A stretch of 64,000 bases of DNA from Roseobacter fucihabitans (GCF_014337925.2 NZ_CP143423.1:2572501-2636500), one strand, 5' to 3'; counted from the stretch's first letter, positions 36,565 through 47,475 are shown. Made by a program: numbers and translations. Notes: a model not told the origin generated them from the letters alone.

Positions 36565-38490
36565 TCAGGCCGAAGGTTCCGGCTCCATACCACCATCGGC
36601 GGGCGGCGATTTCTTGTTCTTCGCCTTGGCCTTCGGGATACCCGTGATGCTTGGTGCCGAGCCGCTGTCGGGTTTGTCATCCTTATCTGCAGGCGGTGCG
36701 GGGGGCTCGCCGTCCATCACGCGCTGGATTTCTTCGCCTGTCAGCGTTTCATATTCCAGCAGACCTTGGGCAAGCCGTTCAAACTCGGTCTCACGCTCGG
36801 TGATAATTTTGAGAGCCCAGTCATACCCGTCCTGAATGAACTGGCGGACTTCTTCCTCCACCGTCTCCTTGGTGTTGGCGGAGACCGAAAAACCACCCGT
36901 GGCACCCTGATAACCTTGGGCCGCCTCGGAATAATCGATGTTGCCGACCTTATCCGACATGCCCCATTGCAGCACCATCGCGCGTGCCAGAGCCGAGGCT
37001 TGCATAATATCGCCTGCTGGACCGTTGGAGACTGAATCGGGTCCATATTTGTGGATTTCCGCCGCCTTGCCCGCCATCGTCATGGCCAAACGCTGGTGAC
37101 ATTCATCCTTGAACATGTTTAGGCGGTCCATTTCCGGCAGGCTCATCACCATGCCAAGCGCACCCCCACGCGGAATGATCGTGGCCTTATAGACAGGATC
37201 ACATTTCGGCAGGGTCATACCGACCAAAGCGTGACCGGCTTCGTGATAGGCGGTCATTTCCTTTTGCGCGGTCGTCATCACCATGGAGCGGCGTTCCGCC
37301 CCCATCATGATCTTGTCCTTGGCGCTCTCAAAATCGATCATCGTCACGAACCGACGCCCGACCCGCGCCGCGCCCAAGGCCGCCTCATTGACAAGGTTGG
37401 CCAGGTCGGCACCGGAAAAGCCCGGCGTCCCACGCGCGATGATGCGCAGGTCCACGTCTGGCCCCAGCGGTGTTTTGCGCGCATGCACACCGAGAATTTT
37501 CTCGCGACCCTTGATGTCGGGATTGCCCACCGTGACCTGGCGGTCAAAACGACCGGGGCGCAAAAGCGCAGGATCAAGCACATCTTTACGGTTGGTCGCG
37601 GCGATGATGATCACGCCCTCGTTGGCCTCAAAACCATCCATTTCGACCAGCAATTGGTTCAACGTCTGTTCACGCTCATCATTACCGCCGCCATAACCGG
37701 CACCCCGGTGACGGCCCACAGCGTCGATTTCGTCGATGAACACAATACAAGGCGCGTTTTTCTTGGCCTGCTCGAACATATCGCGCACACGGCTCGCACC
37801 GACGCCGACGAACATCTCAACGAAATCCGATCCCGAAATTGTGAAGAAAGGCACGCCCGCCTCCCCCGCGATGGCACGCGCAAGCAGAGTTTTACCCGTG
37901 CCGGGAGGGCCTTCAAGCAGCGCGCCTTTTGGAATTTTACCGCCCAGACGGCTGAACTTTTGCGGATTGCGCAGAAACTCGACGATCTCTTCGAGCTCTT
38001 CCTTGGCCTCATCGATTCCCGCAACATCGTCAAAGGTAACGCGGCCATGCTTTTCGGTCAGCATCTTGGCCTTGGACTTACCAAAGCCCATCGCACCGCC
38101 TTTGCCGCCACCCTGCATCCGGTTCATGAAATAGACCCAAACCCCGATCAACAGCAGGAAGGGCAGCAGCGACATCAAAAAGGTCTGAAAACCCGACTGC
38201 TGTTGCTGCTCGGCGCGCACGGCGATGTTGTTGTCGATCAAAAGGCTCGTGATTTCAGCGTCTTCCGGCTTAATCGCGACGTAATCAACGCCGTCCTCCT
38301 GACGAAAGCGGACCTCTTCGCCATCCAGCGTCACGTTGCTGACCGAGCCGGATTCGACGGCGTTCACGAATTCAGAATAGCTGATCTCGCGGCTTTGCAT
38401 GGTGCTGCCGGGACCACTGAACAGATTGAACAGGGCCAGGATCAAAAGAAACAAAACAACCCAAAAAGCGATGTTGCGTGCGTTACCCAA
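36565..38490 (-). CDS. ftsH: ATP-dependent zinc metalloprotease FtsH
   Basis: A 641-residue membrane AAA protease that degrades misfolded and short-lived membrane and cytosolic proteins. Two helices flank a periplasmic domain (about 7-25 and 102-122), the P-loop GPPGTGKT is at 194-201, FIDEIDAVG follows, and the zinc motif HEAGH is at 416-420. The start is an unusual TTG (38488-38490) with GGAGAA upstream; [10 protein letters not shown] is the normal N-terminus. It is 80 bp after tilS. Confidence 0.97.
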   Translation of the reverse strand: MGNARNIAFWVVLFLLILALFNLFSGPGSTMQSREISYSEFVNAVESGSVSNVTLDGEEVRFRQEDGVDYVAIKPEDAEITSLLIDNNIAVRAEQQQQSGFQTFLMSLLPFLLLIGVWVYFMNRMQGGGKGGAMGFGKSKAKMLTEKHGRVTFDDVAGIDEAKEELEEIVEFLRNPQKFSRLGGKIPKGALLEGPPGTGKTLLARAIAGEAGVPFFTISGSDFVEMFVGVGASRVRDMFEQAKKNAPCIVFIDEIDAVGRHRGAGYGGGNDEREQTLNQLLVEMDGFEANEGVIIIAATNRKDVLDPALLRPGRFDRQVTVGNPDIKGREKILGVHARKTPLGPDVDLRIIARGTPGFSGADLANLVNEAALGAARVGRRFVTMIDFESAKDKIMMGAERRSMVMTTAQKEMTAYHEAGHALVGMTLPKCDPVYKATIIPRGGALGMVMSLPEMDRLNMFKDECHQRLAMTMAGKAAEIHKYGPDSVSNGPAGDIMQASALARAMVLQWGMSDKVGNIDYSEAAQGYQGATGGFSVSANTKETVEEEVRQFIQDGYDWALKIITERETEFERLAQGLLEYETLTGEEIQRVMDGEPPAPPADKDDKPDSGSAPSITGIPKAKAKNKKSPPADGGMEPEPSA

Positions 38491-38570
38491 CGAAATTCTC
38501 CCAAATATGCGTGTGGTGCGAACCGCAATGATACCACCACAGCCCTAAGATAGACACTGTTACCATATGT

Positions 38571-39818
38571 TCAATGCGATAAAACTGCGGCAAAAAATGC
38601 CTCATCGTCAAATTCGGGGCGCGCGTGCCACCCGTTTTGAAAACCCGCGAGCGGTGCCGCAACCAGATTGGTGCCGTTCCAGACGGCAGGTGTGCTCAGC
38701 AAAACACCGCGCGGCACACCCAGCCCACGCCACTCCGGCAGCTGTTTCAAACCCTCCGGCCCGAGGGCCGCGATATGAAGCGGCACGCTCCCCGCCTCTC
38801 CGATCAAACGCCATCGCCGGTCCCAGATATCACCGATCGACCCGGCCATATCCCGCACCGGATCATATTCGCGATAAACCCAAAGCGCGTCACTCTTGCG
38901 CGACACCTGACAGCCGTCCGCCGTGGCGCTGACACCTTGTTTCAAGGCTTCGATCAGACCCAAAACGGATTTGCGTCGGGGCGGATAAGGCGAGCCGCTG
39001 ATCCATCCCATGGCCCCCACCAGAAGCCGTCTTGCGATCTCATCGGGCAGCGTCACATAGCCGCGCCAATTCATGCGCACGGCCCCCCGCTCAATCTTTG
39101 CCATGGAGCGCGCGGTCAAGAATGCCTGCCACCGCAGCGCATCGCGCGCCCGTGACATGTTGAATGCGACCTGTCCAAGCGCCTCGGCATTGATCCCGAG
39201 CGGTTCCAGAACGGCCAAGGCCTGACGGACCTTGACCCGATCGAAATGCGGGTCTTCGTTGCTGGGGTCATCGCACCAGGTGACGCCACGTCGCTTCAGG
39301 ATGTTTCGTAGATCCAAGCGCGAAACATCGAGCAGGGGGCGAAGCCATGTGATCCCGCCGGATGTGCGCCGGGGCGACATCGCGCTCAGCCCATCGACTC
39401 CAGCGCCCCGCGCCAGCCGCATCAGCACGGTTTCGGCCTGATCATCCAGCGTATGACCAAGGGCCACGGTCTCGATGTCGCGCGCGCGCGCCCAAGCGGC
39501 GATCAGACGATACCGGGCCTGTCGCGCTTCGTTTTGCAGGTTGCCTTGCCGATCCCATCCCGTCCAATGCACGGTTTCATGCGGCAGCCCCAGCCCCGCG
39601 CATAATGTCGCCACGAAGGCGGATTCCTGCGCCGCCTCCGCGCGCAGGCCATGATCGACCGAAACGACCTGCAATTGGGTGCCATAGGTCTGCGCGAAAT
39701 CATACAAAAGATGCAACAGCGCGACGGAATCGCTTCCCCCCGAGACGGCAATCCCGAGACGTCGGGGGGGGGTGGGCAACAGATGCCGCGCCACCGCGTT
39801 CCCCGGCCCCTGTGGCAT
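38571..39818 (-). CDS. tilS: tRNA(Ile)-lysidine synthase
   Basis: A 415-residue N-type ATP pyrophosphatase that converts C34 of tRNA-Ile(CAU) to lysidine. The PP-loop SGGSDS is at residues 26-31, and VALGHTLDDQAETVLMRLAR follows. ATG 39816-39818 was chosen; the frame stays open further up but would overlap cpoB. A run of nine C (coding nt 47-55) near the start is prone to slippage. It starts 4 bp after the cpoB stop. Confidence 0.93.
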   Translation of the reverse strand: MPQGPGNAVARHLLPTPPRRLGIAVSGGSDSVALLHLLYDFAQTYGTQLQVVSVDHGLRAEAAQESAFVATLCAGLGLPHETVHWTGWDRQGNLQNEARQARYRLIAAWARARDIETVALGHTLDDQAETVLMRLARGAGVDGLSAMSPRRTSGGITWLRPLLDVSRLDLRNILKRRGVTWCDDPSNEDPHFDRVKVRQALAVLEPLGINAEALGQVAFNMSRARDALRWQAFLTARSMAKIERGAVRMNWRGYVTLPDEIARRLLVGAMGWISGSPYPPRRKSVLGLIEALKQGVSATADGCQVSRKSDALWVYREYDPVRDMAGSIGDIWDRRWRLIGEAGSVPLHIAALGPEGLKQLPEWRGLGVPRGVLLSTPAVWNGTNLVAAPLAGFQNGWHARPEFDDEAFFAAVLSH

Positions 39819-39822
39819 CAGA

Positions 39823-40644
39823 TCATGCACAGCCCAGCGTTTGCATTTCCGAACGGGCCAGCTCTGCCGCCGGATCGCCCGGAAAACGCAGCCCGACTTC
39901 ACCCAATGTGACACAGGCCTCCTCGGTCTGCCCTAAGCCTCCCAGCGAGCGGCCCAAACGATACAGGGATTGCGCGGCGACCGGACCGGTGGGGTCCCCG
40001 CTGAAACTGCTGAGATAGGCGCGCGCCGCCTCGCGTGTATCGCCCAGCCCCTCAAGCGCCTCGCCGCGCCCCAGATCCGCCCCCGCCGCCAGCGGGCCTC
40101 CGGGATAGGTCTGAGTAAAAGTCGCAAAAAGTTCGGAGGCGCGTTGAAATTCGCCCGCCGCCAGCGCGTCCTGTGCCTTTTTAAAATCCTCTTCTTCGCC
40201 AACCGCCAATTGGATGCCCGTGTCCGGTGTTGCGGGCGCGACCCCCGAACCGGGTGCCAAAACCCCCGTATCACCGCCAAGCGTGCTGGTTTGCCCCAGA
40301 GCGGCAATATCCCCCCCCTCAAGCTCGACCAGCCGGAATTCCAGATCGCCGATCCGGTTCGTGCCATCCTCAACGATGCGATTGATGCGGAACTCCAATT
40401 CTTCGGTCTTGGAGGTCAGCCGCTGCATTTCGGATTCGATCACATTCATGCGCTCGAGCACGGAGCCGCCAGATGTATCCACCGACGGCCCGCCCGTCGT
40501 GGATAATTCCCGCCGCAGCTTTTGGATTTCCACAAACAGCACCGTCATTTCCTGACGGATATCCGCCAGCGTCTGCTCATTTTGAGCGGTGGCCCCGAAG
40601 GGCGACAGCACCGCTATCGTGGCGAGAACGGCCAGAATACGCAT
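39823..40644 (-). CDS. cpoB: Tol-Pal system protein CpoB (YbgF)
   Basis: A 273-residue periplasmic protein with signal peptide (cleavage near residue 21), an N-terminal coiled-coil region (residues 25-110) that trimerises, and C-terminal TPR repeats (about 150-270: AQDALAAGEFQRASELF, PGGPLAAGADLGRGEALEG). CpoB coordinates outer-membrane constriction with peptidoglycan synthesis at division. It follows pal by 3 bp. Confidence 0.93.
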   Translation of the reverse strand: MRILAVLATIAVLSPFGATAQNEQTLADIRQEMTVLFVEIQKLRRELSTTGGPSVDTSGGSVLERMNVIESEMQRLTSKTEELEFRINRIVEDGTNRIGDLEFRLVELEGGDIAALGQTSTLGGDTGVLAPGSGVAPATPDTGIQLAVGEEEDFKKAQDALAAGEFQRASELFATFTQTYPGGPLAAGADLGRGEALEGLGDTREAARAYLSSFSGDPTGPVAAQSLYRLGRSLGGLGQTEEACVTLGEVGLRFPGDPAAELARSEMQTLGCA

Positions 40645-40647
40645 GGC

Positions 40648-41163
40648 TTACCCCGTCAGCCCGCTCGCCAGCACGGTGACTGCGCGGCGGTTCTTGGCAT
40701 AGCAGGCCTCGTTTGAACAGATCTCGATCGGGCGTTCCTTGCCATAGCTGACGGTGCGCAGACGGTTGCCCGCGACGCCGCGCGAAATCAGATATTCCCG
40801 TGCCGCATTGGCCCGCCGCGCCCCAAGTGCGACGTTATATTCACGCGTGCCCTGCTCGTCCGCATGGCCTTCTATGATCGCGGTGAAATCGGTGTTGGTT
40901 TGCAACCAGACCGCCTGCCCGTCCAGCACAACGCGGCCCGCGTCGCTCAAGGTGGATTGATCCACCGCAAAGAGCACACGATCCCCGACGGCCTGATTGA
41001 AATAGGCCACCGATGTCGGATCATTCACACTGCCCGCACCAAAGGCACCATTGCCCCCATTGATGCCACCGGCTGCGCCATCACCGCCCAACCGGCTGGG
41101 ATCGGTACAGGCCGAAAGCGCCAGGCCCGCGACCAAGAGGAGGATTTTTGTTGATGTTTTCAT
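40648..41163 (-). CDS. pal: Peptidoglycan-associated lipoprotein Pal
   Basis: A 171-residue outer-membrane lipoprotein: lipobox LSAC with Cys19, a Gly-rich linker, and an OmpA-like peptidoglycan-binding domain (about 60-165) with the EGHADEQGTREYN motif and ALGARRANAAREYL. It anchors the outer membrane to the cell wall and binds TolB. It is 89 bp downstream of tolB. Confidence 0.97.
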   Translation of the reverse strand: MKTSTKILLLVAGLALSACTDPSRLGGDGAAGGINGGNGAFGAGSVNDPTSVAYFNQAVGDRVLFAVDQSTLSDAGRVVLDGQAVWLQTNTDFTAIIEGHADEQGTREYNVALGARRANAAREYLISRGVAGNRLRTVSYGKERPIEICSNEACYAKNRRAVTVLASGLTG

Positions 41164-41252
41164 GTTTTCTGCCTCAGAAAAATTTGATTATCGTTGTTGT
41201 TTTACTGGTGTTTTAGCACAGTCCAACCGGCTTGGAAACGTTTTGAAACACC

Positions 41253-42584
41253 TCACTTCTGCAAGGGCGACCAGGACGGATCTGACCCCCCCTCCGGCGT
41301 GCGCACAGGGCGCAGGTTTCGCCCCGATATATCAACGGAATAGAGCGTGGAACGCCCACCCGCCCCTTGGGTTTCACGTGTAAACATGATCACCCGACCA
41401 TTGGGTGCCCATGTGGGACCCTCATCCAGGAAGGACGCGGTCAAAAGCCGCTCTTCCGCCCCATCCGTGCGCATCACACCAATGTGAAACCGCCCGCCGT
41501 TCTGCTTGGTAAAGGCAATCAGATCGCCGCGCGGCGACCACACGGGCGTACCATAGCGCCCCGGCCCGAAAGAAATACGCTGCGCCTCGCCTCCGCCTGC
41601 GGGCATGATATAGAGCTGTTGCGAGCCGGATCGGTCACTTTCGAACACGATCTGGCGGCCATCCGGCGAAAAGCTGGGCGCGGTCTCGATGGACGGCGCA
41701 GAGGTCAGGCGCGTGGCACCGCCGCCTGCAATATTCATCATCCAGATATCGGTATTCCCCCCCTGGCTGAGCGAAAAGACGATGCGCTGACCATCCGGCG
41801 CAAAGCGCGGGGCAAAACTCATGGTGCCATCCTGACTTTCCAGCGCACGCCGCTGCACCGAGGCGACGTCGAGCACATAAATCTGGGGAAACCCGGTTTC
41901 ATAGCTGGTATAAAGCACGCGGTCCCCGTTGGGCGAAAACCGCGGGGCGAGCACGATGGCGCTGCTATCGGTCAGGAACTGCACGTTGGCACCGTCATAA
42001 TCCATGATCGCCAATCGCTTCTGGCGCGCGTCCTTGGCCCCGGTTTCAGAGACGTAAACCACGCGGCTGTCAAAATAGCCGCCCTCCCCCGTGATCCGGC
42101 TGTAAACCGCATCCGCCACCTTATGCGCCATGCGCCGCCAGCCTTCAGCCGTGCCGCTGAATTGCAGGCCCGACCCCATTTCGGCGCCGGAAAACACGTC
42201 ATAAAGGCGGAATTTGACGTTCAATTGATTACCCTGCACCGAGACCGCCCCGGTGATCAGGGCCTGGGCGTTGATCGCCTTCCAGTCGGCGTATTGGATG
42301 GGGGCGGCGAAATTATCGACGCGGGCGATGAAAGCTTCCGCCGGGATCTGGCGGAACAGCCCGGTGCCGATCAGATCATCCGAGACTACCTGGCTGATCT
42401 GACCCGCCCATGTGGCGGCATCAGGATTTTCCGCCTGAAACACCGGCAGCGCGAAGGGCAGTGGTTCGATCACGCCTTCGGTGATCTCGATCCTCAGCGG
42501 ACCCTCGCCCTGGGCCTGTGCGGGGCTGGCGGGCAAAATGGCAACCCCGAGGGTCGCAAGCAAAAGAATTCCCAGAAATCTCAT
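41253..42584 (-). CDS. tolB: Tol-Pal system translocation protein TolB
   Basis: A 443-residue periplasmic protein with signal peptide (about 1-24), an N-terminal alpha/beta domain (30-160) and a six-bladed beta-propeller built of WD40-like repeats (repeated [21 protein letters not shown] motifs). It links Pal to the TolA energy chain. The start overlaps the end of tolA by four bases. Confidence 0.97.
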   Translation of the reverse strand: MRFLGILLLATLGVAILPASPAQAQGEGPLRIEITEGVIEPLPFALPVFQAENPDAATWAGQISQVVSDDLIGTGLFRQIPAEAFIARVDNFAAPIQYADWKAINAQALITGAVSVQGNQLNVKFRLYDVFSGAEMGSGLQFSGTAEGWRRMAHKVADAVYSRITGEGGYFDSRVVYVSETGAKDARQKRLAIMDYDGANVQFLTDSSAIVLAPRFSPNGDRVLYTSYETGFPQIYVLDVASVQRRALESQDGTMSFAPRFAPDGQRIVFSLSQGGNTDIWMMNIAGGGATRLTSAPSIETAPSFSPDGRQIVFESDRSGSQQLYIMPAGGGEAQRISFGPGRYGTPVWSPRGDLIAFTKQNGGRFHIGVMRTDGAEERLLTASFLDEGPTWAPNGRVIMFTRETQGAGGRSTLYSVDISGRNLRPVRTPEGGSDPSWSPLQK

Positions 42585-43699
42585 TTGATACGCATCCTTT
42601 CGGGATTGAACGTCATCTCAATATCCTGCCACTGACTATATTTTTCTACGGGTAAATCGAAACCTTTTGCGCCACATCTGATGATGGCGCGCCGTGCCGC
42701 TTCAAAGGCCTGGCGCGCGGCCTGTTCCGATCCGCCTGAACTGGAGGCCATCCGGATCGACGCGGGGACGGGTTTGCCGTCCTGTGTCATGGCCACCGTG
42801 ACCACGACGGTGGTTCCCAGTGCATCGGTGGAGAGCGACCCTACGTTCCAGCAACTGGAAACGGCAACGCGCAGGGAGTCCTTTTCCCCGACAGACAGCG
42901 GCGGGCCCTGCGGCACCGCGGGCGCACTCGATTCCGTGGCCAAGGCTTCGGCAAGCGCGGCGGCGACCGCGTCATCGGTACTGGGTGCGGCCGGTGCCGG
43001 TGTCGGCGCCTCTGGTTGCGGCGTCTCGACCGGTTGCGCGGTCTGCACCGGGGCTGCGGGGCGCGCGGGCGGGCGCGGCGATGTCGTAATCCGCGACCTT
43101 GGCGCTTCGGCTTCGGTCACGATCTCGGTCGCGGCAGCCTCCGGGGCGGTCGCCTCGGCAGTCTCTTGCGGTGTCTCTCCGGCGGCATCAGGGCTCACGG
43201 CCTCCTGCTCGACCGGATCAGGCAAGGCCTCGGGGTCCGGCTGTGCCACCGCTTCGGGGGCCACGCGTTCTGCGGCTTGCGGCACCGGCGTATCGCTGAT
43301 CTCAGGTGCCAATACCGCCACATCCGCCGGGGGTTCTGGCAGCACGGGGGCTGCGTCACTCACCTCGGCCTGCGGTGGTGCGAGTTGGGACACATCCGGT
43401 GCGTCCTCGGCACTTGGCGTCGCGGCCTGCACGGGGGGTGTCTGCTCGGTTGCCGCATCATCAATGGCGGCGATGGCGGGCGCATCCGGCGTCACCTCGG
43501 GACTGGTGGGTTGTGCCACCTCAGTGCTTGATTGCGGCGATTGTCCCGCCGCCATTAAAGCCGCGAATTCAGCGCCCGAAACGACCGACACGGAGGTCGC
43601 CTCAAACGGCAAGGGCTCTGCGGCGAAGACATCGCCAAAGATCAGCCAACCGATCAGGACCACATGCCCCGCACCCGAAATATAATGACCGGTATGCAC
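42581..43699 (-). CDS. tolA: TolA-like energy-transducing protein
   Basis: A 372-residue protein with an N-terminal membrane segment (about 8-26), a long low-complexity Ala/Pro/Glu-rich middle (about 50-260) and a C-terminal TolA/TonB-type domain (about 270-370) with the [20 protein letters not shown] start. The middle is Pro-rich where the E. coli protein has a helical Ala/Lys/Glu stalk. The identity follows from the tolQR-tolA-tolB order; sequence similarity is confined to the ends. Confidence 0.88.
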   Translation of the reverse strand: MHTGHYISGAGHVVLIGWLIFGDVFAAEPLPFEATSVSVVSGAEFAALMAAGQSPQSSTEVAQPTSPEVTPDAPAIAAIDDAATEQTPPVQAATPSAEDAPDVSQLAPPQAEVSDAAPVLPEPPADVAVLAPEISDTPVPQAAERVAPEAVAQPDPEALPDPVEQEAVSPDAAGETPQETAEATAPEAAATEIVTEAEAPRSRITTSPRPPARPAAPVQTAQPVETPQPEAPTPAPAAPSTDDAVAAALAEALATESSAPAVPQGPPLSVGEKDSLRVAVSSCWNVGSLSTDALGTTVVVTVAMTQDGKPVPASIRMASSSGGSEQAARQAFEAARRAIIRCGAKGFDLPVEKYSQWQDIEMTFNPERMRIK

Positions 43700-43705
43700 C
43701 GTGCC

Positions 43706-44206
43706 CTACCGATCCACCCCGCCGGTGGCCCCATCCTGACCATCCAGCGTGGGGCCACCGATGTCGGTGACCAACCCTATGTTGGAAAAACCGCCCGCGT
43801 TCAGCGCGCCCATGACCTCCATCACCTGAGCGTAAGGCACAGCGCCATCGGCACGCAGGAAAACCTGATCACCCGTGCGTTCGGCGGCAATCGCGCGCAG
43901 CTTGGGGATCAGCTCATTGCGCGCGGTCTCAGTGGTCTGGATTTGCAGACTGCCCTGCGCCGTGATCGTGATCGTGAGCGGCTCTTCCTGATCCGCGGGC
44001 AAGGCCCCGGCGGCGGTTTTGGGCAATTCCACCGGCACACCCACGGTCAAAAGCGGCGCCGCAACCATGAAGATGATCAACAGCACCAGCATCACGTCGA
44101 CAAAGGGCGTGACGTTGATCTCCGACATCGGTTGCGCCTTGCCACGCCCGCGACGGCGGCGTCTGTTACCGCCCCCATCCTGGTTCTGGATAACGCCCCC
44201 ACCCAT
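43706..44206 (-). CDS. tolR: Tol-Pal system protein TolR (ExbD family)
   Basis: A 166-residue inner-membrane protein with one helix (about 35-52). The conserved proton-channel Asp37 lies in NVTPFVDVMLVLLIIF, and the periplasmic domain follows. The N-terminus is longer than usual, with an Arg-rich stretch NRRRRRGRGK; Met27 is an alternative start. It sits 3 bp after tolQ and 6 bp before tolA. Confidence 0.95.
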   Translation of the reverse strand: MGGGVIQNQDGGGNRRRRRGRGKAQPMSEINVTPFVDVMLVLLIIFMVAAPLLTVGVPVELPKTAAGALPADQEEPLTITITAQGSLQIQTTETARNELIPKLRAIAAERTGDQVFLRADGAVPYAQVMEVMGALNAGGFSNIGLVTDIGGPTLDGQDGATGGVDR

Positions 44207-44209
44207 GGC

Positions 44210-44905
44210 TCAACCGTCCAACTGGCGGCTGAGGATGGTGGCAAACTCATCGGCAAAGGATTCGTAGCCCGACAGGATCTTGTCGCAATCCGCGCTCAGC
44301 TTGTTGTAGAAAATCACCGCCGGGATCGCCGCCAGCAAGCCCAGACCCGTGGCCAGCAAGGCCTCCGCAATCCCCGGCGCCACGACGGCCAGGTTGGTGT
44401 TCTGCTGCTCTGCAATCTCGATGAATGCGTTCATGATCCCCACCACGGTCCCGAACAGACCGATAAACGGCGCCGACGACCCCACCGTGGCCAAAACGGT
44501 CAGCCCCCCGCGTAGATAATCCGCCTCCTTGTTGATCGCCACATCCATGGACCGGTCGATCCGCGAGGTTGCCCCGGCGATCAGCCCGCCATCATCGCGG
44601 TGCGAACGGCGCCATTCCGTCATCCCGGCGGCAAATATCTTTTCAGAACTGACCGAGGGCGCGGGTCCGGTGGTCTCATAAAGCGCATCCAGCGGTTCGC
44701 CCGACCAAAAGGCCTGGTCGAACTCGGCAGACTCGGCGCGCGCCTTCTTGTAGACCAGCAGTTTCATAACGATGATCGACCAGGACCAAAAGGACGCAAT
44801 GATCAACATGATCATCACCAATTTGACGATTAAAGTCGCGCGGGCGAATAGCCCCCAGAATGAGAAATCAATCTCATGCGCCAGTGCCAGCGTGTCTGCT
44901 TCCAT
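44210..44905 (-). CDS. tolQ: Tol-Pal system protein TolQ (ExbB family)
   Basis: A 231-residue inner-membrane protein with three helices (about 15-38, 135-158 and 170-195). The conserved GLFGTVVGIMNAF and AEALLATGLGLLAAIPAV segments line the proton channel with TolR. With TolR it drives TolA using proton motive force. It is the first of the five tol-pal structural genes; ybgC lies 98 bp upstream on the same strand. Confidence 0.97.
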   Translation of the reverse strand: MEADTLALAHEIDFSFWGLFARATLIVKLVMIMLIIASFWSWSIIVMKLLVYKKARAESAEFDQAFWSGEPLDALYETTGPAPSVSSEKIFAAGMTEWRRSHRDDGGLIAGATSRIDRSMDVAINKEADYLRGGLTVLATVGSSAPFIGLFGTVVGIMNAFIEIAEQQNTNLAVVAPGIAEALLATGLGLLAAIPAVIFYNKLSADCDKILSGYESFADEFATILSRQLDG

Positions 44906-45003
44906 GATGCCTGCTCTATTCTATGTACCGCGACGGGTCGTTTGCCGACCTCGATTGTAGGTGATTCTAGCGGGTTACAACGCAAATTGCTATCACTATG
45001 CTG

Positions 45004-45399
45004 TCATTGGGCCTCAGCAATGGGCATTAAGCGGAGTTCTGCTGGCAATCGAGCGGGTTTTCCGCCTGCCCCGATACAGGCAATCGTAACCTTTGCGGCA
45101 AAAACCAACGTCTCGCCACGCCGCACGTCTTGCCCCATGATCATGCGCGCGGGCGTGATTTTCATCAGGCGCGTGACCACCTCCAGCACATCATCGAACC
45201 GCGCAGGCTGAATGTAGTCGGCCTCGATGCGGCGTACCGCGAAAACGATGCCTTGGGCCTTCATGGCCAATTGGTCGATGCCAATCTGGCGGACCCAATC
45301 GCTGCGCGCCCGCTCGATGTAGCGCAGGTAATTGGCGTAATAGACAATGCCCGCCATGTCGGTGTCCTCGTAATAAACGCGGATCGGAAAGCTGTGCAT
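45004..45399 (-). CDS. ybgC: Tol-Pal system-associated acyl-CoA thioesterase YbgC
   Basis: A 131-residue hotdog-fold thioesterase. The 4HBT active-site motif YYEDTDMAGIVYYANYLRY is at residues 9-27 with the catalytic Asp in EDTD. YbgC hydrolyses short-chain acyl-CoA or acyl-ACP and is tied to phospholipid metabolism near Tol-Pal. It overlaps the upstream small gene by one base (TGATG). Confidence 0.95.
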   Translation of the reverse strand: MHSFPIRVYYEDTDMAGIVYYANYLRYIERARSDWVRQIGIDQLAMKAQGIVFAVRRIEADYIQPARFDDVLEVVTRLMKITPARMIMGQDVRRGETLVFAAKVTIACIGAGGKPARLPAELRLMPIAEAQ

Positions 45400-45752
45400 C
45401 AGGAAGCCTCCAGCCGGTGACAGGCCGCCGCCTGCGTGACTATTCCGTCAGCGTCGAAGTAAAACGTCTCTGCCGCGAGCACATCGCGGTGATTGAGATA
45501 GCTGATCACGGTCATGTTGTATCCTGCAAACACATCCTGGATACGAAAAGCCAATTGCGGTTGTGCCTCCAGCGCCGCTGTCCAATAGGCACGCAAGGCC
45601 TCGCGCCCCTTGATAACTCCCTTTCCGGTCAAAGCCTGCGCTTTGCGCGAGTGAAAGAGAATATCGGCATGATAATGCGACAGGATCCGGTCCAGATCAT
45701 GGCTGTTCCAGCCCGCCTCCCATTGCCGCGCGAATGCATGATAGTCGATCAT
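45399..45752 (-). CDS. SnoaL/NTF2-like small protein
   Basis: A 117-residue protein starting MIDYHAFARQWEAGWNSHDL, the pattern of NTF2-like SnoaL-fold proteins (WNSHDLDRILSHYHADILF, then VIKGREALRAYWTAAL). Such proteins may be small enzymes or ligand carriers; no catalytic set can be assigned. The start at 45750-45752 is chosen because the longer frame overlaps the next gene and has no such fold. It overlaps ybgC by one base. Confidence 0.75.
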   Translation of the reverse strand: MIDYHAFARQWEAGWNSHDLDRILSHYHADILFHSRKAQALTGKGVIKGREALRAYWTAALEAQPQLAFRIQDVFAGYNMTVISYLNHRDVLAAETFYFDADGIVTQAAACHRLEAS

Positions 45753-45774
45753 ATCGCGCGCCGCGCATAGATAG

Positions 45775-46398
45775 TCATTGCGCCAGCCCAACCCGCGCGG
45801 CCAGCCGCAGCGCATGGCTCTTGTCCTGGCTGACAGGTGGCATCACCGGATCATAGGCCGCGCGGATCAGGGCGGCGACATCGGGGCGCAGGATGGTCTT
45901 ATCCCCCGCCACGGCCAGAGGGGATTTGCCGCGAAACGCAACGTCCGACCAGAGTAGGACGGATTGCACGATCTGGCTCAGCGCCAGCGTTTCCGCAGGC
46001 ACCGCGCTCAAATCGCCATCCATCCGCAGGAACACAAAACACGCCTTGATCGCGCCGTCCGGCTCAAAATGGAAAATACGGTATTGGTTCGCCTCCACCG
46101 ATTTCAGCCGGTCAACAAGAGGACCAAGCTCCGGGATCAAGCGGTCCAAGCCCGGCACTTCGGGCAATTCATCCCAGTCGCGGAAAAAGAACATCATGAA
46201 ATTGCTGCCGAGTTCCGGGTCGGTTTCCGCCATCTGGTGGCCGGATAAAACCATCACCGCCTCCAGCGCGCCCTTGACCACCGAAAGCGTGTCATCGGTG
46301 ACGCCAAAAACCACCGGCGCGATGGGCCGGTTCCAGCGGGCGAATGAAAATGCACCGTTTTCGCGCGTGAAAAGCGCCTCGATCTCGCTTGCGTCCAT
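45775..46398 (-). CDS. Conserved-looking protein of unknown function
   Basis: A 207-residue soluble protein with no signal peptide and no clear motif. It begins MDASEIEALFTRENGAFSFA and is rich in hydrophobic beta-like segments (PIAPVVFGV, MVLSGHQMAE, FMMFFFRDWDELPEV). It sits between ruvB and the SnoaL-like gene on the same strand, 27 bp after ruvB. The frame, codon use and ATG fit a real gene. I cannot assign a function. Confidence 0.75.
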   Translation of the reverse strand: MDASEIEALFTRENGAFSFARWNRPIAPVVFGVTDDTLSVVKGALEAVMVLSGHQMAETDPELGSNFMMFFFRDWDELPEVPGLDRLIPELGPLVDRLKSVEANQYRIFHFEPDGAIKACFVFLRMDGDLSAVPAETLALSQIVQSVLLWSDVAFRGKSPLAVAGDKTILRPDVAALIRAAYDPVMPPVSQDKSHALRLAARVGLAQ

Positions 46399-46425
46399 AC
46401 GCCCTCTCCTCTCGCGCCTCGCCCC

Positions 46426-47448
46426 TTAAACCCCAAACAGATCCGTCTGCGATTTCGGCGGCTGCATGCCCAAATGGGTCCAGCCCTTTTGCGCCAACAT
46501 GCGACCGCGCGGCGTGCGCTGGATCAACCCTTGTTGCAGCAAAAACGGCTCGATCACCTCTTCCAGCGAATCCCGACTTTCCGACAGCGCCGCACTCAGC
46601 GTCTCGATCCCCACAGGACCGCCCGCGTAATTCTCCGCAATCAGGCGCAAATATCGACGATCCGCACTGTCCAGCCCCAACAGATCAACCCCCAACCGGG
46701 TCAGCGCCATATCCGCAAGCGCTTGCGTCACACGGCCATCGCCCTCAACCACCGCAAAATCCACCACACGACGCAACAATCGTCCCGCAATACGTGGTGT
46801 ACCACGCGCCCGTTGTGCGATTTCGCGCGCACCACCCTCATCCGCAGGCGCGCCGAGTTTTCGCGCATTACGCTTCACGATGATGAATAATTCATCCACC
46901 GTGTAGAATTCCAACCGTGTGGGGATGCCAAACCGGTCGCGAAGCGGTGTCGTCAACAATCCCATCCGCGTCGTCGCCCCCACCAGCGTGAAGGGCTGCA
47001 ACTCGATACGCACCGTGCGCGCCGCAGGCCCCTCGCCAATCACCAGATCAAGTTCGAAATCCTCAAGCGCGGGATATAACACCTCCTCAACCGCCGGGTT
47101 CAACCGGTGGATTTCGTCGATGAACAACACATCACGCGGTTCCAGATTGGTCAGGATCGCCGCCAGATCGCCCGCCTTGGCCAAGACCGGCCCGCTGGTC
47201 ATGCGGAAATTCACACCCAACTCGCGCGCCATGATCTGCGCCAGCGTGGTTTTCCCCAAGCCGGGGGGGCCGTGAAACAGCGTGTGATCCATCGCTTCGC
47301 CGCGTTGGCGGGCCGATTGGATGAAAACGCGCAGATTGGCACGCGCCTCAGCCTGTCCGACGAACTCCTCCAGCATCTGCGGACGCAGCGCACGGTCGAA
47401 ATCCCCCGGCAAGGGGTCGGGCCGCACGGTGGGGTCGATGTCGCTCAT
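46426..47448 (-). CDS. ruvB: Holliday junction branch migration helicase RuvB
   Basis: A 340-residue AAA+ motor for branch migration. Walker [11 protein letters not shown] begins at residue 59, Walker B is [12 protein letters not shown], and the RuvB C-terminal winged helix is present ([16 protein letters not shown]). It works on RuvA-bound junctions. It lies 27 bp after ruvA, completing ruvC-ruvA-ruvB. Confidence 0.97.
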   Translation of the reverse strand: MSDIDPTVRPDPLPGDFDRALRPQMLEEFVGQAEARANLRVFIQSARQRGEAMDHTLFHGPPGLGKTTLAQIMARELGVNFRMTSGPVLAKAGDLAAILTNLEPRDVLFIDEIHRLNPAVEEVLYPALEDFELDLVIGEGPAARTVRIELQPFTLVGATTRMGLLTTPLRDRFGIPTRLEFYTVDELFIIVKRNARKLGAPADEGGAREIAQRARGTPRIAGRLLRRVVDFAVVEGDGRVTQALADMALTRLGVDLLGLDSADRRYLRLIAENYAGGPVGIETLSAALSESRDSLEEVIEPFLLQQGLIQRTPRGRMLAQKGWTHLGMQPPKSQTDLFGV

Positions 47449-47475
47449 GTGATGTCCTTCAAGATGCGCATGCCC

